The position numbers and the translations under genes were made by a program. Below the pieces are notes generated by a model, which did no database searches, was not told the origin of the DNA, and was given only the letters and a program-made list of their open reading frames with translations. Source: Lysinibacillus fusiformis (GTDB lineage: Bacteria > Bacillota > Bacilli > Bacillales_A > Planococcaceae). From it: a DNA stretch of 64,000 nt. Shown here piece by piece: positions 25,541 to 33,585 of the stretch (position 1 is the first letter of the stretch; every line of letters starts with the position of its first letter). The stretch covers positions 4,408,001-4,472,000 of the forward strand of contig NZ_CP070490.1 of the NCBI RefSeq assembly GCF_016925635.1, given 5' to 3'.

Positions 25541-26083
25541 CTATGTATGCGGGATTTTTTCAATATGGAACATTTCCCCTAATGCAATTGGATTTTCTTT
25601 CGCGGTAATATGCTGAGGATCAATACGATACACTTGAACAGGCCCTCCGAAAACGGCTGATCGGTATTTGTCCACGTGTTGCTGGGATAAGGGACGATGA
25701 TAGTAACCAGGTACATATTTATTTATCATTTCTTGCAACATATGTGTCGCTTCATCCAGATCGATGATAGGTTGAGCCTTGCCAAAAACCATGACACTCA
25801 TATAAGCCGTGTCCGTCTTTGCAGGTACTGGATTCGTAATCGTTCCATATTCATCACATACCGTAAAGCAGACTTCTGGATTCTCTCCCATCACTTGATT
25901 TCGTCTCCCACCAGTGGCTCCATGGAAATAAAGCACTCCATTTGTCCACACAAAATTAAGTGGGACAACATACGGCAAATGACCATCAACCAAACCCAGA
26001 TGCCCAATGCGAGCTTGCTGCAAAAAAGTTTCTATTTTGTTCTTGTCCAACACTTCTCTTACTTTGTAACGTACCTTATCCAT
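25541..26083 (-). CDS. Pyridoxamine 5'-phosphate oxidase-like flavin protein (NimA-like)
   Basis: A 180-residue split-barrel protein of the PNPOx-like superfamily, which binds FMN. The pattern LQQARIGHLGLVDGHLPYVV, followed by LYFHGATGGRRNQVMGENPE and VCFTVCDEYG, matches the 5-nitroimidazole-resistance/NimA-like subgroup. These reduce nitro compounds or serve as flavin oxidoreductases. The ATG at 26083 is 8 nt after AGGAG; a GTG three codons earlier overlaps that site. Single gene with its own terminator. The actual substrate is unknown. Confidence 0.8.
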   Translation of the reverse strand: MDKVRYKVREVLDKNKIETFLQQARIGHLGLVDGHLPYVVPLNFVWTNGVLYFHGATGGRRNQVMGENPEVCFTVCDEYGTITNPVPAKTDTAYMSVMVFGKAQPIIDLDEATHMLQEMINKYVPGYYHRPLSQQHVDKYRSAVFGGPVQVYRIDPQHITAKENPIALGEMFHIEKIPHT

Positions 26084-26247
26084 TGTTATCACTCCTACTT
26101 GTAGTATGATGTGATTTTATCAACCTTTGGATTGAATAAAAACGTCCAAAACTATCGCAATTAAGCAATCCATTTTCAGTGGAGAGGTTAAATTAAATAA
26201 TAGCTATGATGAATTATTAGCAGGTTTAGTTCAAAGTTTTATAAAAA

Positions 26248-26275
26248 GAACTGAGCGGGAAATATCGCTCAGTTC
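26248..26275 (-). terminator. Rho-independent terminator
   Basis: GAACTGAGCG (26248-26257) pairs perfectly with CGCTCAGTTC (26266-26275), with TTTTTAT after it on the minus strand. It serves the hypothetical gene ending at 26296. Confidence 0.75.
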
Positions 26276-26295
26276 CATTGCCTCATTTTTTATAT

Positions 26296-26727
26296 TTAGT
26301 TCCAGAAATATTCTTTAACGTCATAGGATTCGATTTGAACGAAAACTAAATGGTTATTAGTTAAGTTAGTGATTTTAATGGTGTCTCGGCTTGAAAGTGG
26401 GAGCTGAAAAACAGGATATGTTACATCCTTCATTAAGAAAAAATTGAAGCCATTCACGTATTCATTTTCTTCAATAAATTTACCTAATTGCGTATTAAAC
26501 GTAAATTTGTCTACTCTAATTAAATTAAAAAATTGATTCTTTTCAATGACCTCTAAGTAGTGAAGCTTTCTTCTACTTGGGAAAACCGACGTTTGTAAAA
26601 TGAGCTGATAATCGTTATTTAGATATTCACTAATTATTTCGAGCGGTATTTCACATTGATATTCCTTGATTCTGTTAGGGGGGTTACTTGAAATGAAAGG
26701 CAAATTTTCAAAAGCATACTCTTTCAC
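26296..26727 (-). CDS. Hypothetical protein
   Basis: Unrecognised 143-residue soluble protein. No signal peptide or membrane segment. The C-terminal half is beta-rich (FQLPLSSRDTIKITNLTNNH) and ends in VQIESYDVKEYFWN. It starts with GTG about 10 nt after AAAGGAG. The next two minus-strand genes upstream are also small hypotheticals, together a small block of unknown genes. Confidence 0.55.
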   Translation of the reverse strand: MKEYAFENLPFISSNPPNRIKEYQCEIPLEIISEYLNNDYQLILQTSVFPSRRKLHYLEVIEKNQFFNLIRVDKFTFNTQLGKFIEENEYVNGFNFFLMKDVTYPVFQLPLSSRDTIKITNLTNNHLVFVQIESYDVKEYFWN

Positions 26728-26860
26728 ATATTTTTCTCCTTTCCACTAACCTCAATAACTTCTTAATGGCGTCTTTTAAATCTTCTATCATACTTCCTTC
26801 TTTCTACAAAGTCATTATGTCAATATGAATCCTGTAGGTTACCATTTGAAATCTTCCTTA

Positions 26861-27310
26861 CTATTTCCAAATAACTAAAACCGTATTGTCTATCTGATTT
26901 TCGCAGCCTACAAGATTATAATCCGTTCTTTCAGTAGCTTCGACCATCTCAATTGAAGTGCAAGTAGTATCCTCAACACTTCCTACACCAAATTTATCTC
27001 TTCGTTTGTCTTTTGTTGATTTTATAACTACACCATCATAGTCAAGATCATGAAGAATTGGATCACCTTCTACTGTATACCTAACTACTCGTATACGATC
27101 CTTCTGTCCTTTTTCAACATGATTCAGAAAATCCTTCAATCTCTCTTTATTTTCTATTTCTCCATGCCTATCTAAAATATCTTCAGTTGTAGGGATATAA
27201 TCTGGAATATTATGTTGTTCCGTTTTTTTAATAGCTGTGCTTCCAGTGTTTTGACAACCAGCTATGAAGAACGAAAATAATAAAATAGATACTATGTTGA
27301 TCTTTCTCAT
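26861..27310 (-). CDS. DUF4362-type lipoprotein
   Basis: A 149-residue predicted lipoprotein: signal peptide with lipobox FIAGC (acylated Cys19). The mature part opens with a polar linker and then NKERLKDFLNHVEKGQKD, VVRYTVEGDPILHDLDYD and RRDKFG, the pattern I know as DUF4362, common in Bacillus and of unknown function. A GGGGGTG site lies about 10 nt before ATG. Exposed on the outer face of the cell membrane. Confidence 0.75.
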   Translation of the reverse strand: MRKINIVSILLFSFFIAGCQNTGSTAIKKTEQHNIPDYIPTTEDILDRHGEIENKERLKDFLNHVEKGQKDRIRVVRYTVEGDPILHDLDYDGVVIKSTKDKRRDKFGVGSVEDTTCTSIEMVEATERTDYNLVGCENQIDNTVLVIWK

Positions 27311-27398
27311 TGGTTTACATCACCCCCTTTTGCAAGTAGTCGTTTCCTTGCTTAAGGGGGTTACAATTTAGTCAACTTACCTGCACGTTTACAACGAA

Positions 27399-27953
27399 TT
27401 AAGACTCATTAAAAACTGACTGAAGAAACAATTGTCTTATTCTTTTCAATTGTATTGGTATTAGAAAATCTGGTAAGGAGTTAACAATATGGAAAGGACT
27501 ATTAGAATAAACCTCTAACACAAGACCAGATTGCGTTAGACTAAATACAATCGTGTCAACATCGAAAGTTATATTTACAGGAATAAGGTCAAATATTCCT
27601 CTTTGACGTAGACGATTATCCACTGTAAAGCCGTCTTTTCTAATAGACCAAAAAACTAAATCTTCCATACTACTTATTAAATTTATGAATGGAAAGATAA
27701 TTGAAAACGACTCGTTATTTAAAATGTCAAGAATAGCAACCTTCGCACCATCATATTCGCCAATATATTTATAGGTTAAATGATTTTGATTACAAGTTAA
27801 TTCAAAATCACGCTTAAAACTATCAGTAATTTGTAGGCAAAAACAGATTGGAAAAGCTTCGATTTTTTCCATCCAACTTTGAATTGATTCCATGTGTATA
27901 TTGTCCATGCCTGGAAAATGAATAGCTAAAATAGAATTAGGGCTTCCTATCAT
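27399..27953 (-). CDS. Hypothetical protein
   Basis: Unrecognised 184-residue protein of mixed alpha/beta character, without signal peptide. The middle part (IFPFINLISSMEDLVFWSIR) and the end (IPIQLKRIRQLFLQ) are moderately hydrophobic. There is no good ribosome-binding site before ATG 27953, and the reading frame is open for nine codons upstream without another start. The true N-terminus may differ or the gene may be a poorly translated or truncated copy. Confidence 0.45.
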   Translation of the reverse strand: MIGSPNSILAIHFPGMDNIHMESIQSWMEKIEAFPICFCLQITDSFKRDFELTCNQNHLTYKYIGEYDGAKVAILDILNNESFSIIFPFINLISSMEDLVFWSIRKDGFTVDNRLRQRGIFDLIPVNITFDVDTIVFSLTQSGLVLEVYSNSPFHIVNSLPDFLIPIQLKRIRQLFLQSVFNES

Positions 27954-27981
27954 TTTAAATCTAAGACAGGTGGTTATAAGC

Positions 27982-28077
27982 TTATTGGCTGACTAACTTT
28001 GCTATATTCGCAAGTGGTGATCCATCGCTCATCATGATATCGGCTACGTCTGTCCTGTTAACCAACCGAAAAGGGCA
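27982..28077 (-). pseudogene. Possible remnant of a gene's 3' end
   Basis: The minus strand encodes CPFRLVNRTDVADIMMSDG then SPLANIAKLVSQ and a stop. It reads like a protein C-terminus, but there is no start codon with a ribosome-binding site and a stop lies shortly upstream. Family not recognised; a chance frame is possible. Confidence 0.25.
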
Positions 28078-28133
28078 TGTTTGAAAAAATGATTAACATA
28101 TTAAACCTTTACGAAAATACAACATAAAAAAGC

Positions 28134-29132
28134 CTATTTAATTTTTACGATGATCTTCCCCTTTGCCCTACCAGACTCCGCATAGTCCATCGCCTTTTGA
28201 GCATCTTCAAATGAAAAAGTTCGATCAATGATTGGTTTGATTTTACCAGTCTCAATCAAATCTGCGATAATTCGTAATTGCTCACCACTTGGCTTCATGA
28301 ATAAGAAGGAATATTGAGCATGATGTTTCTTTTCAAGTGCAGTCAATTTATGACTTGCTGCTGAAAATAACAATGTTTTGAAAAATCCTGAACCGTATTC
28401 TTTGGCGAAACGAGCATTCGGCCTGCCTGATACGGAGACAATTTTCCCACCATCCTTAATGATTTCGAAAGATTTTTCGAGTGTCTGACCACCAAGCGTA
28501 TCAAAGACAGCATCATAATTTTTCAGTATAGCTTCAAAGTTTTCTTTCTTATAATTAATCACTTTATCTGCACCTAGAGATGTGACTAAATTTGCACCAG
28601 CTTCGCTAGCCGTTGTTGCCACTGTAGCACTCATTGCCTTTGCTAGTTGAATAGCAAAGGTTCCTACACCACCAGAGCCAGCATGAATTAAAATCTTTTG
28701 TCCTTTCTGTAATTGCATGATGTCATGTAAGGCTTGGTATGAAGTTAAACCAACCAATGGGATCGATGCGGCTTCCTCAAAGCTTAAATTTTTAGGTTTT
28801 AAGGCTATGTCATCTTCATGAATGGAGATATATTCCGCAAAAGTACCAATTTTACTCTTCCGTGGACGCGCATAAATTTCATCCCCTACTTTAAAACGGG
28901 TTACTTTTTTGCCAACTTTCACTACGACTCCTGAAAAATCATTTCCTAGGATAAGAGGCATTTTATATTGGATTAACAGCTTCACTTTCCCATCACGGAT
29001 TTTAAAATCAATCGGATTAATACTTGCTGCATGGATTTCAGCGAGTACCTCATATTCATTTATTTCAGGTGTCGGCATTTCTGCCAAGCGCATTGGGGCT
29101 TTGCCATATTGATTGATAACCATTGCTTTCAT
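28134..29132 (-). CDS. NADP-dependent quinone oxidoreductase-like protein (zinc-free MDR)
   Basis: A 332-residue medium-chain reductase of the QOR/zeta-crystallin type. ASINPIDFKIRDG and NDFSGVVVKVGKKVTRFKVG are the N-terminal catalytic-domain marks; the Rossmann site is HAGSGGVGTFAIQLAK (about residues 151-166). It lacks the structural-zinc cysteine cluster. It lies 31 bp behind an ArsR-family gene in the same direction, so the two form an operon and the regulator probably controls both in answer to a reactive electrophile or metal (inference). GGAGG precedes ATG. Confidence 0.86.
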   Translation of the reverse strand: MKAMVINQYGKAPMRLAEMPTPEINEYEVLAEIHAASINPIDFKIRDGKVKLLIQYKMPLILGNDFSGVVVKVGKKVTRFKVGDEIYARPRKSKIGTFAEYISIHEDDIALKPKNLSFEEAASIPLVGLTSYQALHDIMQLQKGQKILIHAGSGGVGTFAIQLAKAMSATVATTASEAGANLVTSLGADKVINYKKENFEAILKNYDAVFDTLGGQTLEKSFEIIKDGGKIVSVSGRPNARFAKEYGSGFFKTLLFSAASHKLTALEKKHHAQYSFLFMKPSGEQLRIIADLIETGKIKPIIDRTFSFEDAQKAMDYAESGRAKGKIIVKIK

Positions 29133-29163
29133 TGTTTATTCCTCCAGATAATATATCGTATTT

Positions 29164-29499
29164 TCAATAAAATTCCGTTAACAGCGTCTCAATATCCAAA
29201 ACAAGATTTTTTAACGAACCTAGTTTTGTCCGTATATCTATATAGTAAAAGTTTTTTGTACCTTCTTTACGCATTAAAATAACACCAGCATCTCGCAAAA
29301 TCTTAAGATGATGTGACACAGCAGGACGAGAAAGATGCGTTTGTTTCGTGATTTCTCCCACACGCAGCCCTGTTTGACAATCTGTTCCCATTAAAACCAT
29401 TAAAATGGCTTGTCTGGTTTCATCACCAATGGCTAATAGTACCTTTTGAGAATTTATAAAATCGCCCTTAATCAAGTTAAGCTGGTCCTGTTTATTCAT
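29164..29499 (-). CDS. ArsR-family transcriptional repressor
   Basis: An 111-residue winged-helix protein: VLLAIGDETRQAILMVLMGT, then VGEITKQTHLSRPAVSHHLK (recognition helix) and LRDAGVILMRKEGTKNFYYI (wing). The metal-binding ELCVCDL motif of ArsR/SmtB is absent; Cys41 is the only cysteine, so it may sense something other than a metal. First gene of an operon with the oxidoreductase. GGAGG precedes the start by about 10 nt. Confidence 0.87.
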   Translation of the reverse strand: MNKQDQLNLIKGDFINSQKVLLAIGDETRQAILMVLMGTDCQTGLRVGEITKQTHLSRPAVSHHLKILRDAGVILMRKEGTKNFYYIDIRTKLGSLKNLVLDIETLLTEFY

Positions 29500-29667
29500 T
29501 TAATTAAATACCTCCGCTTACTAATTAGTTGAATAGTTTAAGTTAATGAACCATTACTGCATACAGCAATATAATATTGCTGTATTCCCTGCAATATTGG
29601 GAAAGTAAATCGAGACGAATCATTTTTAGAAGGCGTACACCCTATTTTCCCCATTTTCAATAAAAAA

Positions 29668-29694
29668 ACACAGAAGTCACATGGACCTCTGTGT
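29668..29694 (-). terminator. Terminator of the sco gene
   Basis: ACACAGA (29668-29674) pairs with TCTGTGT (29688-29694), extended by GTC/GAC. The stem touches the stop codon and is followed on the minus strand by a run of seven T. Confidence 0.75.
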
Positions 29695-30290
29695 TATTTG
29701 CTCTCCTTAATAAGAGCCTTCATATCTCCAACGATTGTTTCAACTGGTACGTTTGTCGCGCCATCATAGTCTTTTACAACTGTGCCGTCTGCGTTTACTA
29801 AATAATAGCTCGACATATGTATGACTTGGTCTGAGTTAGGATCGTTTTTAACTAAAGAATTAAATGATTTACGTGCAAATTGTTCAATGAATTTTTGTTG
29901 ATAGCCCGTTAATAGCTGCCACTTGCTTTCATCTACAACATTATACGTATTTAAGTAATTTGTTAAAACATCAGGCTTATCCACCTCTGGATCCACGCTA
30001 AATGCCACAATTTGATAATCCTCAAGGCCTTCATCCTGCAGTGCTTGTTGAACTTCTGTCATATTAAATGTCATCGGTGGACAGATTGTCGTACAATTTG
30101 TAAAAATAAACATGGCTAACCAAGGCTTACCTTTAAGATCATCTAGGCTCACTTGTTCATTTTTTTGGTTCGTTACCGTGAAATCTTGAACCTCTAGATT
30201 TAATGTTGGTTCAAATTTGTAACTACCACAAGCAGCTAGAATGCTACTAATTGCTAGAACTAAAACTAGCAATATCCTTTTCTTTTTCAT
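29694..30290 (-). CDS. SCO1/SenC-family lipoprotein (copper delivery to cytochrome oxidase)
   Basis: Membrane-anchored thioredoxin-fold protein that helps load the CuA site of cytochrome c oxidase. The lipobox is LAACG (Cys21). The copper ligands are visible: NCTTICPPM gives the CxxxC pair (about residues 70-74) and VIHMSSYYLV the histidine (about 157). Length 198 matches B. subtilis YpmQ (Sco). It is a single gene, divergent from the symporter modules and separated from them by about 585 bp. Confidence 0.9.
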   Translation of the reverse strand: MKKKRILLVLVLAISSILAACGSYKFEPTLNLEVQDFTVTNQKNEQVSLDDLKGKPWLAMFIFTNCTTICPPMTFNMTEVQQALQDEGLEDYQIVAFSVDPEVDKPDVLTNYLNTYNVVDESKWQLLTGYQQKFIEQFARKSFNSLVKNDPNSDQVIHMSSYYLVNADGTVVKDYDGATNVPVETIVGDMKALIKESK

Positions 30291-30875
30291 TCGTGTTGCC
30301 CACTTCCCTTCATTTCATCATCTTATTTTATTCATTATAGAAGCTAAACACAAGATAATGGACTTACACCCAGATAGCTATTTGTATAACATGTGAACAT
30401 TAACTGATTCTGGAATTTCACCACACTAAATCTTCCAAATGACACATCCTTTTCAAAAATTTTTTCGTAGCTTTTTTTTATTATTTTCGTTATTTCCCAA
30501 AACCTCAGATAATTGTTATATAACAAATTATTTCTGCTGATTGAGCTTCCTTGGAATTTAATAGCAGAATAATAAAATACAGAAAATTCTCTTTTATGTT
30601 TGTATTTTCTCCTACATTCATTTTTATTAACAACAAACTATTTTAACAATATTATTTCCTCAGAAAACCGCACGCTCTTTCAAACAAATTTATTCTAATA
30701 AATCCTTATTATTTCTATGTTATTTCCTCAAAAAGAAAGTGACTAAAAATTATAAAAACTCAAAATTTAGTATTGCATTATAGGAATCTCCCCCATAAAA
30801 TAAGTGAATATAACGACGAACGAAAAAGAAATATGTCGTTTAAAACAGAAATATATAACTTTAGGGGGAATAATA
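30291..30875. other. AT-rich intergenic region before the first symporter module
   Basis: No gene supported. It contains a 14-bp palindrome TTGTTATATAACAA (30513-30526) and two copies of TTATTTCCTCA (30652-30662 and 30721-30731). These could be regulator sites for the sco or symporter gene, but nothing identifies the factor. Confidence 0.35.
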
Positions 30876-31211
30876 ATGGCGAATGTTTCAAGTAAAAAAC
30901 AGGCCCAATCAATTGATTATCATGCAATTGAAGCAATGGAATCGTTTAATAGCTTTGTAAAAAAGAAAAATACCTTTCTGTTCTCGATTACAGCAGTGTT
31001 TTTATTTCTTTATATCTTGCTTCCGATTCTTGCGTTCCAACCTGTACTACAACAAAAAATCTTCGGAAATATTACGGGTGTATGGGTTTATTCAGCAGGA
31101 TTATTTATCATGACGATTGTGCTCTGTACAGTATATGTAAAAAAAGCTGCTTCATTCGATAAAGCTGCAGCTGCTGTGCTAGCAGAGTATCAGGCGAAAG
31201 GTGGAAAATAA
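30876..31211 (+). CDS. DUF485 membrane protein (symporter partner), copy 1
   Basis: A 111-residue protein with two membrane helices (FSITAVFLFLYILLPILAF; VWVYSAGLFIMTIVLCTVYV) and a polar C-terminal tail, the DUF485 pattern. Such proteins are encoded next to acetate-type sodium:solute symporters (YjcH with ActP in E. coli). ATG at 30876 is about 7 nt after TAGGGGG; an earlier ATG at 30804 lacks a site. It ends one base before the symporter start, so the two are co-translated. It is a clear paralogue of the gene at 33247. Confidence 0.85.
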   Translation: MANVSSKKQAQSIDYHAIEAMESFNSFVKKKNTFLFSITAVFLFLYILLPILAFQPVLQQKIFGNITGVWVYSAGLFIMTIVLCTVYVKKAASFDKAAAAVLAEYQAKGGK

Positions 31212-32765
31212 ATGAACATCGTATCCATAGGTTTCTTTTTAGCTATTGTTGGCTTAACACTTGTTGTTACCTATATTGCAGCAAAGCGCACATCCTCTGC
31301 GGCTGATTTTTACACAGCTGGTGGTGGATTAAAGGGGTGGCAAAACGGCTTTGCGATTGCTGGTGACTATTTATCGGCAGCAGCCTTTCTTGGTGTGTCT
31401 GGTGCGATTGCCTTAACTGGTTTTGACGGTTTCTTCTTCTCTGTAGGCTATGTAGTAGCAAATTTAGTGCTTCTTTATGTCATTGCTGAGCCAATGCGTA
31501 ACTTAGGTCGCTACACGTTAGCAGATATGTTAACGGCTCGTTTCAATGAAAAACGAATTCGTGGCGTGGCGGCATCAGGTACGATTATCATCGTTATCCT
31601 TTATATGATTGCACAGCTCGTTGGTGCTGGTGCATTGATTAAACTATTATTTGGCATTGAGTATTGGGTTGCCGTATTAATAGTCGGTGTTATGATGACA
31701 ACTTATGTACTATTTGGTGGCATGACAGCGACTTCCTGGGTGCAAATCATTAAAGCAAGCTTGTTATTATTCGGGACAGGTCTATTAGCGGTATTAGTGT
31801 TAATGAAATTTGACTTCTCTCTTATGAAGATGTTCGACACAATTGCAGTAGATCATGGTGAAAAATTCCTTGTACCTGGAATTAAGTACACAAGCACAAT
31901 TGACTCTGTTTCGATGATGATGGCTTTAGTTTTAGGAACATCTGGTTTACCACATATTTTAATGCGTTTCTTTACAGTAAAGGACGCAAAGACAGCACGT
32001 GCCTCTATTTCTTGGACAACTTGGATTACAGCTATTTTCTTCTCATTAACTATTTTCTTAGGGTTCGGTGCATTAAACTTTGTAGGTTTAGATCAAATTC
32101 TTGCTGAAAGTAAGGCTGGTAATACAGCCGCTCCCCTTCTCGCGCATTATTTAGGTGGAGATGTATTGATGGCATTTATCGGCGCCGTTGCATTTGCGAC
32201 TATTTTAGCCGTTGTTTCTGGTTTAGTTCTGACAGGGGCGTCTGCCATTTCTCATGATATTTATGGAGAAATCATTAAAGGCGGTAAATTAACAGAGAAG
32301 CAACAGGTGATGGCAGCCCGTACAGGCTCTATTTCGATTGCGATCGTGTCTATTATTCTTGCTCTGTTTGCACAAAGCTTAAATGTTTCATTTTTAGTAT
32401 CCTTTGCCTTTTGTATCGGTGCATCAGCAAACCTACCTGTGATCCTTTATACAATCTATTGGAAGAAATTTAATTCCACAGGTGCTGTAACAGCAATGGT
32501 AACGGGATTAGTGTCCTGTTTAATTTTAGGAGCAATGGGACCAAATGTCTGGAGCCCTGTTGAAGGTGCGGCAATTTTTGTTGGACAACCACTTGTGCCA
32601 CTTGCTGTTCCAGCGATTATTACAATTCCACTAGGCTTTATTGCTGGATACTTAGGAACTGTCCTTTCACCTAACAGAGTGCCACAGAAAGAGGCAGAAC
32701 GTATTTATAAAGAAATTCGTGTGAAAGCAAATACAGGTGTGTCTGTTTCTGATATTTCACATTAA
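31212..32765 (+). CDS. Sodium:solute symporter family protein (ActP/YwcA-like), copy 1
   Basis: A 517-residue SSS-family transporter of about 13 membrane helices, closest in pattern to acetate/carboxylate permeases. The opening SAADFYTAGGGLKGWQNGFA and IAGDYLSAAAFLGVSGAIAL and the later GTSGLPHILMRFFTVKDAKT are SSS marks; the last is typical of ActP-type members. Works with the DUF485 protein just upstream. Sodium-driven uptake of acetate or another short monocarboxylate is inferred from the family. The second module downstream encodes a close paralogue. Confidence 0.87.
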   Translation: MNIVSIGFFLAIVGLTLVVTYIAAKRTSSAADFYTAGGGLKGWQNGFAIAGDYLSAAAFLGVSGAIALTGFDGFFFSVGYVVANLVLLYVIAEPMRNLGRYTLADMLTARFNEKRIRGVAASGTIIIVILYMIAQLVGAGALIKLLFGIEYWVAVLIVGVMMTTYVLFGGMTATSWVQIIKASLLLFGTGLLAVLVLMKFDFSLMKMFDTIAVDHGEKFLVPGIKYTSTIDSVSMMMALVLGTSGLPHILMRFFTVKDAKTARASISWTTWITAIFFSLTIFLGFGALNFVGLDQILAESKAGNTAAPLLAHYLGGDVLMAFIGAVAFATILAVVSGLVLTGASAISHDIYGEIIKGGKLTEKQQVMAARTGSISIAIVSIILALFAQSLNVSFLVSFAFCIGASANLPVILYTIYWKKFNSTGAVTAMVTGLVSCLILGAMGPNVWSPVEGAAIFVGQPLVPLAVPAIITIPLGFIAGYLGTVLSPNRVPQKEAERIYKEIRVKANTGVSVSDISH

Positions 32766-32818
32766 TATTTATACACCTCCTGCATAATGAATCCTAATTC
32801 AAAAAGCGCAAAAAAATA

Positions 32819-32858
32819 GGCAAAAAATTCGATTTTTGGTCGAGTTTTTCGCCTTTTT
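32819..32858 (+). terminator. Terminator of symporter module 1
   Basis: GGCAAAAAATTCGA (32819-32832) pairs with TCGAGTTTTTCGCC (32840-32853) with two mismatches, then TTTTTTGTT. Confidence 0.75.
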
Positions 32859-33246
32859 TGTTATTCAATATCTACCAATTTATTTATCGAACAATATTAT
32901 TTCACTTCCAAAAAACAGAAAAAATCCAATTTTCACTAGGTAAATAGTGTTTATTTTTGATTGAAAAAACGAGATTTTTTTGTAAATTTACCCTTCATTT
33001 TTTGTCAAGAATCTAGATTTCTCTTCACTTCATTTATTTATCTGAATTTTCTAAAACCCTTTATATTCTTGAGTTTACGCCATTTTTTCTCTCCTAAGAG
33101 TATTTTCTGAAAAATTTTTTTTACATAATTTTTCTGAAATGTATTGCAATTTTGTGAACTGTTTCATAAAATGAAAATGTGAATTCACTAAACTAGCAAA
33201 ATCAAGTCTTGAGGTAGAAAAAATATACACAAAATGGGGAATGTTA
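32859..33246. other. AT-rich intergenic region between the symporter modules
   Basis: About 390 bp with no gene; must hold the promoter of module 2. Very AT-rich, and I found no strong dyad. It is not similar to the region upstream of module 1 beyond its base composition. Confidence 0.4.
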
Positions 33247-33585
33247 ATGGGGAACAATCAAGCAAAAAAAGGTATCGTGATTGACTATGATACAATTGCA
33301 AACCAAGAATCGTTTAAATCTCTTGTACGAAGAAAGAATTCTTTTCTTTGGTCTATGACTGCCATATTTTTATCGGCATACATGTTGTTACCAATTCTGA
33401 CATCGTACACAACAATTCTACACCAAAAGGCATTTGGGGAAATTACTTTTGTGTGGATCTATGCAGCAGGTCTTTTCATCATGACATGGGGGTTATGTCA
33501 TTTATATGTAGCAAAAGCAAACAGCTTCGATAGAGAAGCAAAAGCGATTATCGCTGAATACGAGAACGGAGGTGGCCGCCGATGA
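33247..33585 (+). CDS. DUF485 membrane protein (symporter partner), copy 2
   Basis: A 112-residue paralogue of the protein at 30876: shared IDYDTIANQESFKSLVRRKN opening, two membrane helices and the ending YVAKANSFDREAKAIIAEYE. ATG at 33247 is 6 nt after GGGGA; an ATG two codons earlier touches that site. It overlaps the following symporter gene by 4 bp (ATGA), so translation is coupled. Confidence 0.85.
   Translation: MGNNQAKKGIVIDYDTIANQESFKSLVRRKNSFLWSMTAIFLSAYMLLPILTSYTTILHQKAFGEITFVWIYAAGLFIMTWGLCHLYVAKANSFDREAKAIIAEYENGGGRR

Noticed and set aside
25541-26083. PNPOx-like gene as pyridoxal phosphate synthesis partner of the nearby MocR regulator.
   Set aside because: Sequence pattern is of the NimA-like split-barrel group, and the gene has its own terminator and is apart from the MocR operon.
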